Below are positions 43,937 through 52,379 of a DNA stretch of 64,000 nucleotides, piece after piece. The DNA lies in NCBI RefSeq assembly GCF_017639205.1, contig NZ_CP071139.1, positions 1,798,001 through 1,862,000 on the forward strand, in the 5' to 3' direction. Every line of letters starts with the position of its first letter. Position 1 is the first letter of the stretch. Under the pieces are notes generated by a model. That model made no database searches. It was not told the origin of the DNA and saw only the letters and a list, made by a program, of their open reading frames with translations. A program made the translations under genes and the position numbers. This stretch comes from Streptomyces nojiriensis. Its GTDB lineage: Bacteria > Actinomycetota > Actinomycetes > Streptomycetales > Streptomycetaceae.

Positions 43937-46381
43937 GTGGCGATGGAGCAAGTTCCCACCTCTCCTGGTGAGCGGCCCGCGGAGACGGGCGCCTCCCTCG
44001 AGTCGGCCTACACGGCCTCGGCGACGATCAACGAGCAGGGCATCGTCACCGAGTGGAGCGAGGGCGCGACCCGGCTGCTCGGCTACGTCCCGTCCGAGGT
44101 CGTGGGACTGCCCGCCGCCCACCGGCTCGCCGATGTCCTCGGTGACGCGGCGCGGCGGGTGCCGTCCGAGCAGGAGCGGTGGAGCGGCACGGTGGCGCTG
44201 CGCCACCGGGACGGTCACCGCATGGAGGTGGCACTGCTCGCGCACCGCTGGACGTCCAGCGGCGGCACCGTCAAGTGGTTCGTGGTGTCCGCCGTCGGGG
44301 GCGCGCACCGCTCTCCCTGGGACGAACCGCTGAAGGAATGGGCGTTCACCCAGTCCCCCTGCTTCCTGGCGATCTTCGACACGGACCTGCGACTGGTACG
44401 GGCGAACACCGGCATGGAGCGCACGCTCTCCCTGACGGAGGCCGAGATGCGGGGACTACGGCTGCCGGAGATCGCGCCGGATCCCGTGAGCGACGAGACC
44501 GAGCGCCGGATGCGCCTGGCGCTGGACTCCGGTGAGCCGCAGTACATGGAAGCCTTCGTCCACCCGACGGGCGCCAGCGCGGAGCACGGCTGGGCCACCT
44601 CGCTGGCGCCGTTGCGGGACCCGGACGGCCGGGTGCACGCCGTATGCCTGGCCGCGCACGACCGGAACGGGGTGGAGGGCGTCCAGCACCAGATGCTCCT
44701 GACGGAGGAAGTCGGCGCCGCGCCCATCGGGACCACGCTGGACAGTGTCCGCACCGCGCACGAGCTGGCCGACGCCGCCGTCCCCCGGTTCGCCGATTTC
44801 GCCGTCGTCGACCTGCTGGAACCGCTCCCGCGGGGCGAGGAGCCGTCCTCGGTTCCGGCTGACGGGCCGGTCACCGTGTGCCGCGCCGCGGCGCGGTCGG
44901 TCCTCGACGGGACGCCCGAGTCCACGGTCGCCGTCGGGGACACGACCAGCTATCCGCCGCTGTCGCCGCCCGTCGAAGCCCTGGTCGCGGGGCACGGCGC
45001 CGTGTACGGGGACGCGGACCCGGCCCTCGCCCGGTGGGCGGCCCAGGACCCCGGAGCCGCCTGGATCGGGGAGTACGGGGCCCACTCGGTCATGGTGGTG
45101 CCGATGCGGGCCGGCGGGGGCACGCTCGGTGTGGCCGTATTCAGCCGCCACCGGCGCCGGGAGCCCTTCCAGCCGGAGGACCTCCGGGTGGCCGGGGAGC
45201 TCACGGCCCGCGCGGCGGCCGGGATCCGCAACGCGTACCGGTCCGGCCGGGAGCACACGACCACCATGACGCTGCAGCGCAGCCTGCTCCCGCACACGCT
45301 GCCCGACCAGGCCGCGCTGGAGATCGCCTCCCGATACCTGCCCGCGGCCGGCGAGGCCGGTGTGGGCGGCGACTGGTTCGACGTGATCCCGCTGTCGGGC
45401 GCCCGGGTGGCGCTGGTCGTGGGGGATGTCGTCGGCCACGGCATCCGGGCCACGGCGACCATGGGGCGGCTGCGCACCGCCGTACGCACCCTGGCCGATG
45501 TCGACCTGGGACCCGACGAGCTGCTCACCCACCTCGACGACCTCGTCATCCACCTGTCCGCCGACGAGGGCGACCAGGAGTCCGGCGGGGAGACGGCCGG
45601 CGGCATCGGCACCACCTGCCTCTACGTGGTCTACGACCCGGTCATCCGGCGCTGCACGGTCGCCCGCGCCGGCCACCCGCCGCCCGCCGTGGTCTCCCCG
45701 GAGGGATCCGTGTACCTCCTGGACGTCCCGGCCGGTCCCCCGCTGGGCCTGGGCGGCCTGCCCTTCGAGACGCTCGAGGTCGAACTGCCCGAGGGCAGCA
45801 TCCTCGCCCTGTACACCGACGGTCTGCTGCAGGCCCGCGACCACGACATCGACGAGGCGCTGGACAGCATGTTCGCGGCCCTGGTCCGGCCCGCGGACAC
45901 GCTGGACACGGTGTGCGACCGCGTACTGACGGCCATGCTGACGCACCGGCCGGACGACGACGTGGCCCTGCTCGTCGCCCGGACCCGGAGCCTGCACGCC
46001 GACCAGGTCGTCGTGTGGGACCTGCCCTCCGACCCCTCCGTGGTCGCCACGGCCCGGCGCCAGACGACCGACCAGCTGACGGCCTGGGGGCTGGAGGAGG
46101 CCGCCTTCGTCACCGAGCTGCTGGTCAGTGAGCTGGTCACCAACGCGATCAGGTACGGCCAGCCGCCCATCCAGCTGCGGCTGATCCACGAGAAGAACAG
46201 CACCCTGATCTGCGAGGTCTCCGACGCGAGCAGCACCGCCCCGCACATGCGGCGGGCCCGGACCTTCGACGAGGGCGGGCGGGGGCTGCTGCTGGTGGCG
46301 CAGCTCGCCGAGCGCTGGGGCACCCGGCACGCGGCCATCGGCAAGACCATCTGGGCCGAGCAGTCCCTCACCGAGTACTGA
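43937..46381 (+). CDS. PAS-GAF-SpoIIE phosphatase with HATPase domain (anti-sigma/anti-anti-sigma regulator)
   Basis: An 814-residue cytoplasmic regulator. Order: PAS (about 20-130, ATINEQGIVTEWSEGATRLLGY), second PAS (140-250, FDTDLRLVRANTGMERTL), GAF (270-440), SpoIIE/RsbU PP2C-type phosphatase (450-670: RYLPAAGEAGVGGDWFD, LVVGDVVGHGIRA, LALYTDGLLQ, DDDVALLVAR), and a C-terminal HATPase_c_2 (690-814: TELLVSELVTNAIRYG, GRGLLLVAQLAERWG). Such proteins switch partner anti-sigma factors. GTG 43937 has GAGGG 8 nt upstream; ATG 43943 is an alternative. It is 123 nt after the PPTase gene; whether it regulates the PKS locus is unknown. Confidence 0.85.
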   Translation: MAMEQVPTSPGERPAETGASLESAYTASATINEQGIVTEWSEGATRLLGYVPSEVVGLPAAHRLADVLGDAARRVPSEQERWSGTVALRHRDGHRMEVALLAHRWTSSGGTVKWFVVSAVGGAHRSPWDEPLKEWAFTQSPCFLAIFDTDLRLVRANTGMERTLSLTEAEMRGLRLPEIAPDPVSDETERRMRLALDSGEPQYMEAFVHPTGASAEHGWATSLAPLRDPDGRVHAVCLAAHDRNGVEGVQHQMLLTEEVGAAPIGTTLDSVRTAHELADAAVPRFADFAVVDLLEPLPRGEEPSSVPADGPVTVCRAAARSVLDGTPESTVAVGDTTSYPPLSPPVEALVAGHGAVYGDADPALARWAAQDPGAAWIGEYGAHSVMVVPMRAGGGTLGVAVFSRHRRREPFQPEDLRVAGELTARAAAGIRNAYRSGREHTTTMTLQRSLLPHTLPDQAALEIASRYLPAAGEAGVGGDWFDVIPLSGARVALVVGDVVGHGIRATATMGRLRTAVRTLADVDLGPDELLTHLDDLVIHLSADEGDQESGGETAGGIGTTCLYVVYDPVIRRCTVARAGHPPPAVVSPEGSVYLLDVPAGPPLGLGGLPFETLEVELPEGSILALYTDGLLQARDHDIDEALDSMFAALVRPADTLDTVCDRVLTAMLTHRPDDDVALLVARTRSLHADQVVVWDLPSDPSVVATARRQTTDQLTAWGLEEAAFVTELLVSELVTNAIRYGQPPIQLRLIHEKNSTLICEVSDASSTAPHMRRARTFDEGGRGLLLVAQLAERWGTRHAAIGKTIWAEQSLTEY

Positions 46382-46570
46382 GGACGCGTACAGGGCTGGG
46401 CGATATGCACGGAAATGTTCCCTGTGACGCGCCTGTGACAGTCGACGGACAGCTCCATGAAGTCCCGCCGACAAGCTCTTTATCAGGGACAAACACCGAC
46501 ATTCCGGTATACGTCCCCTGCTTCCGAGGACGTGAGCAGTGATGACCAGGCCGATCCGTCGGAGGAAATC

Positions 46571-46801
46571 ATGAGCCTCACCCTCGTCGCCCCGCAGACC
46601 GAAGCCACCACCCCCACCCTCGCCCCGCGCGAGCAGGAGGCACTGCGACACATCGCCGCAGGCTGCACCTACCTGCAGACGGCTCGCCAGATGGGGCTCT
46701 CCAAGCACACGGTCGACGCCTACCTGCGCCGCATCCGCGCCAAGCTGAACATCAGCACCACGGCCGAGATGACCCGCCTGGCCATCTCGATGGGGCTGTG
46801 A
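46571..46801 (+). CDS. Stand-alone LuxR-type helix-turn-helix protein
   Basis: A 76-residue protein almost wholly made of a LuxR/GerE DNA-binding domain: LAPREQEALRHIAAGCTYLQ, SKHTVDAYLRRIRAKLNIST. It has no receiver or ligand domain. The ribosome site GGAGGAA (46561-46567) precedes ATG 46571; the longer reading to 46457 is rejected. It lies downstream of the SpoIIE-phosphatase gene and upstream of a strong terminator. Similar short HTH proteins act as activators or modulators in actinobacteria; its target is unknown. Confidence 0.78.
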   Translation: MSLTLVAPQTEATTPTLAPREQEALRHIAAGCTYLQTARQMGLSKHTVDAYLRRIRAKLNISTTAEMTRLAISMGL

Positions 46802-46839
46802 CAGCCGCGCAGGAACGACGTTCACAGGACAGGACACCA

Positions 46840-46878
46840 CCTCGCCCGCCCCGCCCGTGAAGGGCGGGGCGGGCGAGG
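46840..46878. terminator. Strong bidirectional terminator
   Basis: A perfect 17-bp GC-rich inverted repeat (left arm CCTCGCCCGCCCCGCCC, 5-nt loop GTGAA) lies between the convergent HTH gene and Ser/Thr kinase gene. It would stop transcription from both sides. Confidence 0.85.
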
Positions 46879-46884
46879 CGCGGT

Positions 46885-47901
46885 CTACGGGCCGCCGGGC
46901 AGGCCGTAGAAGACCGGCCGGGCCCAGACCGGGGGCTCCCGCGGGGGCGCGGAGTCCCCCGGGACACCGGGGGGACGGGAGTCCTCCCGCGACGGCGGAT
47001 CGGCGTAACGGCCGGTGCCGCCTCCCGTGGCGTCGCGGAGGGCCGCCACGAATTCGAGGCAGGACCCGTAGCGGTCCTCGGGGACCTTCGACAGGGCCTT
47101 GGTCAGTACATCGGCGGCGGCGGGAGCGATTCCCGGCCGCCGTTCCGTCAGTGGGGGCGGGGGGTCGTACTGGTGCGCCCACAGCAGCGCCGCGTCCTCC
47201 TCGCGCTGGAAGGGCGGCCCGCCGGCGAGGGTTTCGTAGACGACGCACGCCAGGCTGTAGAGATCGCACCTGCCGTCCACCGGCCTGCCGGAGATCTGTT
47301 CCGGCGCCATGTAGTCGAGCGTGCCGACGAACTCTCCGTCCGTGGTGAACCCGGTCAGCGCCAGCGACTTCTTCGTCAGCCCGAAGTCCGTGAGGTAGAT
47401 GTGCTCGGGGTGCTCGCTGTCGGTGCCCGCGGCGACCAGGATGTTGCCGGGCTTGACGTCCCGGTGCACCAGGTCGTGGTCATGGGCCGCGTCGAGCGCC
47501 GATGCCACCTGGGCGGCGATGCGCAGGGCGGTCGCCACGGGCAGCTGGCCCTCGCGGTCCAGCAGCGCGCGCAGGTCCAGGCCGGAGACGTAGCGCATGG
47601 CGATGTAGAGGACGCCGTCGGTCTCGCCGGCTTCGAAGATGGGCACGATGTGCGGGTGGTCGATGGACGCCGCCACCCGCGATTCGTGCGTGAAGCGGCG
47701 CCGGAAGGTCTCGTCGCGGGCGCGCTCGGGGGCGATCAGTTTGAGCGCGACCGTACGGTCCAGGCGCAGGTCCTTCGCGCAGTAGACGACGGCCATGCCA
47801 CCGCGGCCGATCATGCGCTCCACCCGGTAGCCCGCGATCTGCTTGCCGATGAGGCCCGAGGCACGGCCCGCGTACACGCTGAGGTTGGATGCCTCGCTCA
47901 T
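46885..47901 (-). CDS. Serine/threonine protein kinase (PknB-like)
   Basis: A 338-residue Hanks-type kinase. Conserved: glycine loop MIGRGGMAVVY, VALKLI (ATP Lys), catalytic HRDVKPGNIL, DFGL, activation-loop GTLDYMAPEQ and the DLYSLACVVYE helix. The C-terminal 50 residues are Pro/Gly/Arg-rich with no transmembrane segment, so it is soluble rather than a PASTA receptor. ATG 47901 begins MSEASNLSVY. An inverted repeat (47954-47969) lies about 53 bp upstream. The substrate is unknown. Confidence 0.9.
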   Translation of the reverse strand: MSEASNLSVYAGRASGLIGKQIAGYRVERMIGRGGMAVVYCAKDLRLDRTVALKLIAPERARDETFRRRFTHESRVAASIDHPHIVPIFEAGETDGVLYIAMRYVSGLDLRALLDREGQLPVATALRIAAQVASALDAAHDHDLVHRDVKPGNILVAAGTDSEHPEHIYLTDFGLTKKSLALTGFTTDGEFVGTLDYMAPEQISGRPVDGRCDLYSLACVVYETLAGGPPFQREEDAALLWAHQYDPPPPLTERRPGIAPAAADVLTKALSKVPEDRYGSCLEFVAALRDATGGGTGRYADPPSREDSRPPGVPGDSAPPREPPVWARPVFYGLPGGP

Positions 47902-47953
47902 CGGACGCCCCCCTCACCCGGCCGGGTGGCGCCGCCGGACGCGGCAGGCCGCT

Positions 47954-47969
47954 CTTCCATATCTGGAAG
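47954..47969. promoter_or_regulatory. Inverted repeat upstream of the kinase gene
   Basis: CTTCCATATCTGGAAG (6-bp arms, 4-bp spacer) lies 53 bp upstream of the kinase ATG, in the promoter region. It is operator-like, but no known regulator matches. Confidence 0.35.
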
Positions 47970-48045
47970 TCTATCGAGCGCCCCACCCGCGCGCCGCCCC
48001 GTCGCGGCGCGGTGACGGGAGGGACACGCACACGGACACGCACAC

Positions 48046-48084
48046 GCACCGGGACCGGTCCCCGAAGGGAACCGGTCCCGGTGC
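48046..48084. terminator. Hairpin terminator after the glycine-rich gene
   Basis: GCACCGGGACCGGT pairs with ACCGGTCCCGGTGC around a short C/GAA/G loop. It lies just downstream of the minus-strand gene ending at 48104 and upstream of the kinase promoter. Confidence 0.75.
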
Positions 48085-48103
48085 GCGCCGCGGTCCATGG
48101 CGG

Positions 48104-48667
48104 TCAGTCGTCGTCGCTGCCGCCGGCGCCGCCGTTACCGCCGAAGCCGCCGGTGGTCCCGCAGCCGAAGCCGAAGCAGATGCCGCCGTCTCCGCCGGTG
48201 CCGCCCTTGCCGCCGTCACCGCCGGGCAGTGCGACCCCGCCGGTGCCGCCGGTGCCGCCGTTGGCGCTGCCGTTGCACGTCCCGGCGCAGATGCCGCCCT
48301 TGCCGCCGGTGCCGCCGGTGCCGCCCGGCACGCCCGTGACGCCGGTGCCGCCGTTGGCGCTCCCGTTGCACAGACCGGCGCAGATACCGCCCTTGCCGCC
48401 CTTGGTGCCGTTCACCGATCCCTCGCAGCTGCCCGCACAGACCCGGTCCCCGACGCGGACACTGCCCTTGTCCACCTTGACTCCGTCGAGCACCGCCCGG
48501 CCGTCGAACCGGCTCCCGCCCGGATGCGCGTCGCCTTGAACAAAGGCGGAGACCGTCCGGGCGGACGGCGCCGGGGCTGCCGTGGCGACCGGTGCCATCG
48601 CACCCGCGCCGATGAGAGTCGCCGAAATGATGAGACCGAGCCGAAATTTCGTGGATCGCGTACGCAT
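48104..48667 (-). CDS. Secreted glycine-rich protein with Cys-x3-Cys repeats
   Basis: A 187-residue secreted protein. Residues 1-30 form a Sec signal peptide (GLIISATLIGAGAM, cleaved around ATAA). The mature chain is glycine-rich (GGxGGxGG) and carries three near-copies of CAGxCxGSxNG (CAGSCEGSVNG, CAGLCNGSANG, CAGTCNGSANG), then CFGFGCG. The paired Cys could form disulfides or bind metal. PE-PGRS-like and collagen-like proteins are similar in composition, but the Cys repeat is specific to this one. It is the last of three tandem secreted Gly-rich genes. Function unknown. Confidence 0.75.
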   Translation of the reverse strand: MRTRSTKFRLGLIISATLIGAGAMAPVATAAPAPSARTVSAFVQGDAHPGGSRFDGRAVLDGVKVDKGSVRVGDRVCAGSCEGSVNGTKGGKGGICAGLCNGSANGGTGVTGVPGGTGGTGGKGGICAGTCNGSANGGTGGTGGVALPGGDGGKGGTGGDGGICFGFGCGTTGGFGGNGGAGGSDDD

Positions 48668-48842
48668 GAGATTCTCCCTTGCCTGGAAATTGCTTTACGT
48701 GACGCGGCGGCGGTGTTCCGATTTCCCGCTTTCCCGCTTTCCGCGTTCCTGTCGAATGGGCCCGATCGGTGACCGGACGTGCCGTTCTTTTCCCGAGGTT
48801 CCACCGGCGCCCCGGCCCGTTGCGGACCGGGGCGCCGAGGCC

Positions 48843-49316
48843 TTACGAGCGGACGTCGTCCGCCATCAGGGCGAACCAGTCGCCGTCGACGTAGTACTGC
48901 TTCCAGGTGTCGATCTGCTTGTCCGTGATCTTGTACTTCTCGGAGATCTTCTTCGTGGTCTCGTCCGGGTCGTCGGCCGCCAGCACGATGAGCACGATGC
49001 GCACCTTGTCGACCACCGTCAGATCCGCCTTCGGCTTGTCGGGCAGGTCCTCGAACTTGAAGCAGCCGACCCCGCCGGGCTGGCCGGGCTCACCCGGCTG
49101 ACCGGGCTCGCCGCCCCGGCCGCCCTTGCCGCCCTCTCCGCCCTTGCCGCCGGCGCCGAATCCGATGCAGTGTTCGGGCTGGTCGGCCGGGGCCGAGGCG
49201 CTGATGTTCGTGGGGGTGTGGGACTGCGACGCCTGCGCGGCGCACGCCGTACCGGTGACGAGGGCCAGAGAGGCCGTGACCAGGATGATCGGACGCTGCC
49301 AGGACTTCGTGAACAT
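48843..49316 (-). CDS. Secreted protein with collagen-like repeats and a C-terminal transposase-like HTH region
   Basis: A 157-residue protein with a signal peptide (FTKSWQRPIILVTASLALV, Ala-rich cleavage site) and a glycine-rich Gly-x-y block (GKGGEGGKGGRGGEPGQPGE), followed by about 55 residues (VDKVRIVLIVLAADDPDE, SEKYKITDKQIDTWKQYY) that resemble the helix-turn-helix of IS3-type OrfA transposase proteins. A DNA-binding motif in an exported protein is odd, so this could be convergence or a captured fragment. ATG 49316 follows a GGAGAAA site. It is the middle gene of three tandem Gly-rich genes. Confidence 0.7.
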   Translation of the reverse strand: MFTKSWQRPIILVTASLALVTGTACAAQASQSHTPTNISASAPADQPEHCIGFGAGGKGGEGGKGGRGGEPGQPGEPGQPGGVGCFKFEDLPDKPKADLTVVDKVRIVLIVLAADDPDETTKKISEKYKITDKQIDTWKQYYVDGDWFALMADDVRS

Positions 49317-49354
49317 GAGGGGTTTCTCCGTTTCGGCACATACCGACGAGGGGG

Positions 49355-49384
49355 GGAACTTGGGGGGTGGAACTTGGGGGGTGG
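49355..49384. repeat. G-rich direct repeat upstream of the collagen-like gene
   Basis: GGAACTTGGGGGGT occurs twice in tandem directly upstream of the 49316 start on the opposite sense. It may affect the leader of the collagen-like gene, or simply reflect slippage. Confidence 0.35.
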
Positions 49385-49412
49385 GGGGTGGAGGCCCGAA
49401 GGCCCCCACCCC
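49385..49412. terminator. Hairpin terminator after the third glycine-rich gene
   Basis: GGGGTGGAGGCC and GGCCCCCACCCC pair around CGAA with one mismatch. It lies downstream of the minus-strand gene that ends at 49439. Confidence 0.7.
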
Positions 49413-49438
49413 GTTGATCCGGTTACTGCGGTGAGCGG

Positions 49439-50041
49439 TCAGAAGAGGCTGCCGCCACCGGCGCCGCCGTCGCCACCGGCGCCACCGATCAGGCCGCCGA
49501 GGCCGCCGTCTCCGGCCCTGCCGCCAGCGCCTCCGTTGAAGATGCTGAAGCCGCCGTTGCCGCCGTTGCCGCCCTTGCCGCCCTTGACGAAGCCGTCGCC
49601 GCCCCCGCCGCCGCCACCGGCGTTGCCGCCCTGAAGGACGCCGAAGCCGCCGTCGCCACCGTTACCACCGGCGCCACCGATGCGGCCTTCGCCGCCACCG
49701 CCGCCACCGCCACCGGCGCCACCGAGCAGGAAGCCGTCCCCACCGGTACCACCGTTACCGCCCTTGCCACCGGTACCCAGGACACTGCCGCCACCGGAGC
49801 CTCCGGCGCCACCGGCGCCACCGACGAGACCGCCGGTACCGCCCTTGCCACCGTCACCTCCGGCGCCCCCGGCGTTCGGGAGGGCCGTAGCGACGTGGGT
49901 GGCCACCGGAGCGGCCGAGGCCATGGACGCCGGAAGCACAACTCCTCCTGTGACCACAGCGGCCGCGGCGACCAGAGTGGCGACGCGGAAACCGCGACGG
50001 CTGGGACGGACAACGTTGTTGGTGTGCATCTTGCGGTTCAT
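49439..50041 (-). CDS. Secreted glycine-rich (PGRS-like) protein
   Basis: A 200-residue protein with a twin-arginine-like basic start (RRGFRVATLVAAAAVVTGG) and a signal peptide ending near ASMASA. The rest is about 150 residues of GGxGGxGG repeats with inserted hydrophobic phrases (GGLVGG, GGFLLGG, GGFGVLQGG, GGFSIFNGG), a pattern that would fit a glycine-rich helix or parallel beta-roll. Composition resembles mycobacterial PE-PGRS domains without the PE part. ATG 50041 has a strong GGAGAAAG site. It is first of three tandem secreted Gly-rich genes. Confidence 0.78.
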   Translation of the reverse strand: MNRKMHTNNVVRPSRRGFRVATLVAAAAVVTGGVVLPASMASAAPVATHVATALPNAGGAGGDGGKGGTGGLVGGAGGAGGSGGGSVLGTGGKGGNGGTGGDGFLLGGAGGGGGGGGEGRIGGAGGNGGDGGFGVLQGGNAGGGGGGGDGFVKGGKGGNGGNGGFSIFNGGAGGRAGDGGLGGLIGGAGGDGGAGGGSLF

Positions 50042-50274
50042 GACTTTCTCCTACAGTTTCAAGAGGGGTGTATGACGTGCCCGGATTTCCGGGACGCTGC
50101 GGTGATGTGGACGAGAGAAGAGATCCTCGGAGAGGTATTCCGTTTCTTTCGTCTGCCTCGTTTTGTTTCCGGTGAGGCCCGCACCACAAGTAAGCCCCGG
50201 GGGCCACATCCGGGTCATGTTCCGGAAACTCGGGACTTGACACCCTCATGAACGTCGACTAAAAGCCCCCTCGG

Positions 50275-50303
50275 GCCGGCAGCCCGGCCGGGCTGCGGCC
50301 CCG
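50275..50303. terminator. Hairpin terminator after the TPR gene
   Basis: GCCGGCAGCCC and GGGCTGCGGC pair imperfectly around GGCC directly after the TPR stop. On the minus strand a CTTTT run follows. Confidence 0.6.
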
Positions 50304-51515
50304 CTACTCGGCGCCGGGCGGCGGGGTCAGCGCCCGCAGCCGGTCCTCCAGGGCCCGGACCTCCGCGAGGGAGGAGGCGTACATCTGCGGCACCTCCGCC
50401 GCGAGCTCGCGCATGAGGCCGACCGCCTCCGTGGCGGCCGCCAGGCCCTCTGCGAGGTCGGTGCCCGCCTCGGCGCGCACCCGGGCGTGGAACGCCAGTG
50501 CCAGGGCGAGGTCGCCCCGCCGGGCCACGGGGTTGATCGCGGCCTGCTCCCGCATCATCGCCAGGGCCCGGGTGGTGACCTCGGCCGCTTCCCGGAGCCG
50601 TCCCAGGTCGGCCAGTGCCGCCGCGAGCACGGAGAGCGCGTCGGCGAGGAGCGCGCCGTGGACGCGGGGATCGCCCTGGTCCAGATCCTCCAGGAGGGCG
50701 ACCGACTCCTCTGCGGCGGCCAGTGACGCCTCCCGGCCGAAGTGCGTACGGGCGAGGTTGCCGAGCGCCATCGCGAGGTCCCGCCGGTGGACCGCGGGGT
50801 TGGCCCGTGCCAGCTGCCGGTAGAGCGTCACCGCCTCCTGGGCGCTCCGCAGTGCCCGGCGCCCCTGGCCGCGCGCCGACCTGCGACGGGCCAGGTTGTT
50901 CACCGCTTGGGCGAGCCCGAGGGCGTGGGCGGCCGGGTCCGCCGAGGTCAGCCGCCGGTACAGCGCGACGGACTCCTTGGTGACCTTCAGCGCCTCGGCG
51001 TGCAGCCCCAGGCGGGACAGCACCACACCGAGCAGGCTGAGCGCGTGGGCGAGCTGCGGGCGGTACGCGGCGTCCGCGCGGGCGAGCCTGCGGTTCAGGC
51101 CGACGGACTCGCGGGCCATCGCGAGGGCCTCCTGCGGGCGGCCGAGTCCCCACAGGGCGGTGGCGAGGCCCATCAGGGTGGCGCCCAGCGGCGCGGCGAA
51201 GGGCGCGTCGGCCTGCTGCGAGCGGCTCAGTGCCACGGCTTCGGAGGCGGTGCGCAGGCACTCCTCCCACCGCCCCAGCTTCGACAGCGCCTCGCAGCGG
51301 AACACCAGGACGTAGGCGAGCGAGGCGGCCGCGCCCAGGGCTTCGAGCCGGCCGGTCCGGGCGTCGGCGATCCGCGCCCGGTAGAGCCCTGCAGCCCCGT
51401 CGGTCGCCGTCAGGGCCTCCTCGTACCGGCCGGCGAGCACCAGCCTGCCGCTCAGCTCGAAGGCCACCCGGGCCGGGTCGGGTACCTCGTCGGCCTCCGT
51501 CGTCCCGTCGGGCAT
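50304..51515 (-). CDS. Tetratricopeptide-repeat protein
   Basis: A 403-residue all-helical protein with at least eight TPR-like units of about 40 residues (YEEALTATDGAAGLYR, RWEECLRTASEAVALSRS, RPQEALAMARESVGLNRR, LHAEALKVTKESVALYRR, RRALRSAQEAVTLYRQ). TPR arrays form superhelices for protein-protein contact. It has no signal peptide or catalytic motif. ATG 51515 is the first start in frame; 189 bp of upstream DNA separate it from the secreted-protein gene. The role is unknown. Confidence 0.82.
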   Translation of the reverse strand: MPDGTTEADEVPDPARVAFELSGRLVLAGRYEEALTATDGAAGLYRARIADARTGRLEALGAAASLAYVLVFRCEALSKLGRWEECLRTASEAVALSRSQQADAPFAAPLGATLMGLATALWGLGRPQEALAMARESVGLNRRLARADAAYRPQLAHALSLLGVVLSRLGLHAEALKVTKESVALYRRLTSADPAAHALGLAQAVNNLARRRSARGQGRRALRSAQEAVTLYRQLARANPAVHRRDLAMALGNLARTHFGREASLAAAEESVALLEDLDQGDPRVHGALLADALSVLAAALADLGRLREAAEVTTRALAMMREQAAINPVARRGDLALALAFHARVRAEAGTDLAEGLAAATEAVGLMRELAAEVPQMYASSLAEVRALEDRLRALTPPPGAE

Positions 51516-51704
51516 GGGGCCCCTCGCTCTCGCGGACGGCCGGGGGCTGCGCGGCCCGCCGGTCGAAGCCGGAAGCTGTGGTGTCGCCGGACCGGCCCCC
51601 CGCGCCGGACGACCCCGTCAGCATGCCCCCGGGGGCCGCCCCCGAACCGGCTGCGGCCGTCGCCGTCCGGCCCCGCCCCGGGAGCGGGGCGGGGCCGGGG
51701 AGGG

Positions 51705-52379
51705 TCAGCGGGACGCGACGAACGCGCGGCCCTGGTGGCCCTCGGCGGCGCAGGAGCGCTTCTCCGCGGCCGTCATCTTGCGGCTCTTGACCACCACCGC
51801 GTTGCTCTTGCCGTCCGTGCCGTTCTTGGCCGGGCTGGTGATCGTGTCCTGGAAGAACCAGTAGTAGTGGCCCCACTTGGGGCTGTCGTAGTGGGTCTGC
51901 CAGGTACCGGAGACCTTCTGCATCACCTGGGCGCGCGAGATCCATCCGACCTCGCCGGGCTTCACCGTCATGTTGAGCGAGCTGCTCTCCGAGTGACTGC
52001 TCGACCAACTATGGCTGTAACTCGCGGTTACGCTCAGGTCAACGATGCCCGCTATCTTGCCTCCGGCCGTGACGGAGACGCCCAGCGAGTCGGTGGCGCC
52101 CACCGTGTCGTCCCAGGTCATCGACTGCGTGGAGTCGGACGTGCTGCAGTTGAACAGCGAGTTCGACACCTGGCGGAGCTCACCCAGGAACGCCTCCCCG
52201 AGCTGGGGCGAGTTGAAGGTGCACTTGCCTTCGCCCGAGGCGCAGTCCGCCATCAGCTGCTGCCGGGTGGGCTGGTCGGCGGCGGATGCCGGAAGGGTGG
52301 TCGCCGCAGCGACGGCGCAGGCCGCGACCGCCATGGTCAACGTGCGTGCCGCGTAACGCCTGACGCGGTGTGTGGTCAT
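51705..52379 (-). CDS. Secreted protein resembling aerolysin-type (ETX/MTX2-like) pore-formers
   Basis: A 224-residue protein. Residues 1-33 are a Sec signal peptide (TLTMAVAACAVAAATTLPAS, cleaved after ASA). The mature protein has a Ser/Thr-rich stretch of alternating polar residues (SYSHSWSSSHSESSSLN) and SVTASYSHS, followed by VKPGEVGWISRAQVMQKVSG. Such S/T-rich amphipathic segments occur in the insertion loop of the ETX/MTX2 beta-pore family. Similarity is by pattern, not by proven alignment. ATG 52379 (MTTHRVRRYAAR) is preferred over the longer reading to 52451. No immunity partner is obvious; the WD40 gene lies upstream on the same strand. Confidence 0.65.
   Translation of the reverse strand: MTTHRVRRYAARTLTMAVAACAVAAATTLPASAADQPTRQQLMADCASGEGKCTFNSPQLGEAFLGELRQVSNSLFNCSTSDSTQSMTWDDTVGATDSLGVSVTAGGKIAGIVDLSVTASYSHSWSSSHSESSSLNMTVKPGEVGWISRAQVMQKVSGTWQTHYDSPKWGHYYWFFQDTITSPAKNGTDGKSNAVVVKSRKMTAAEKRSCAAEGHQGRAFVASR

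Noticed and set aside
48200..50000. CRISPR-like regular repeats in the glycine-rich region
   Set aside because: The periodicity comes from Gly codons in GGxGGxGG coding sequence; repeats are not identical and there are no unique spacers.
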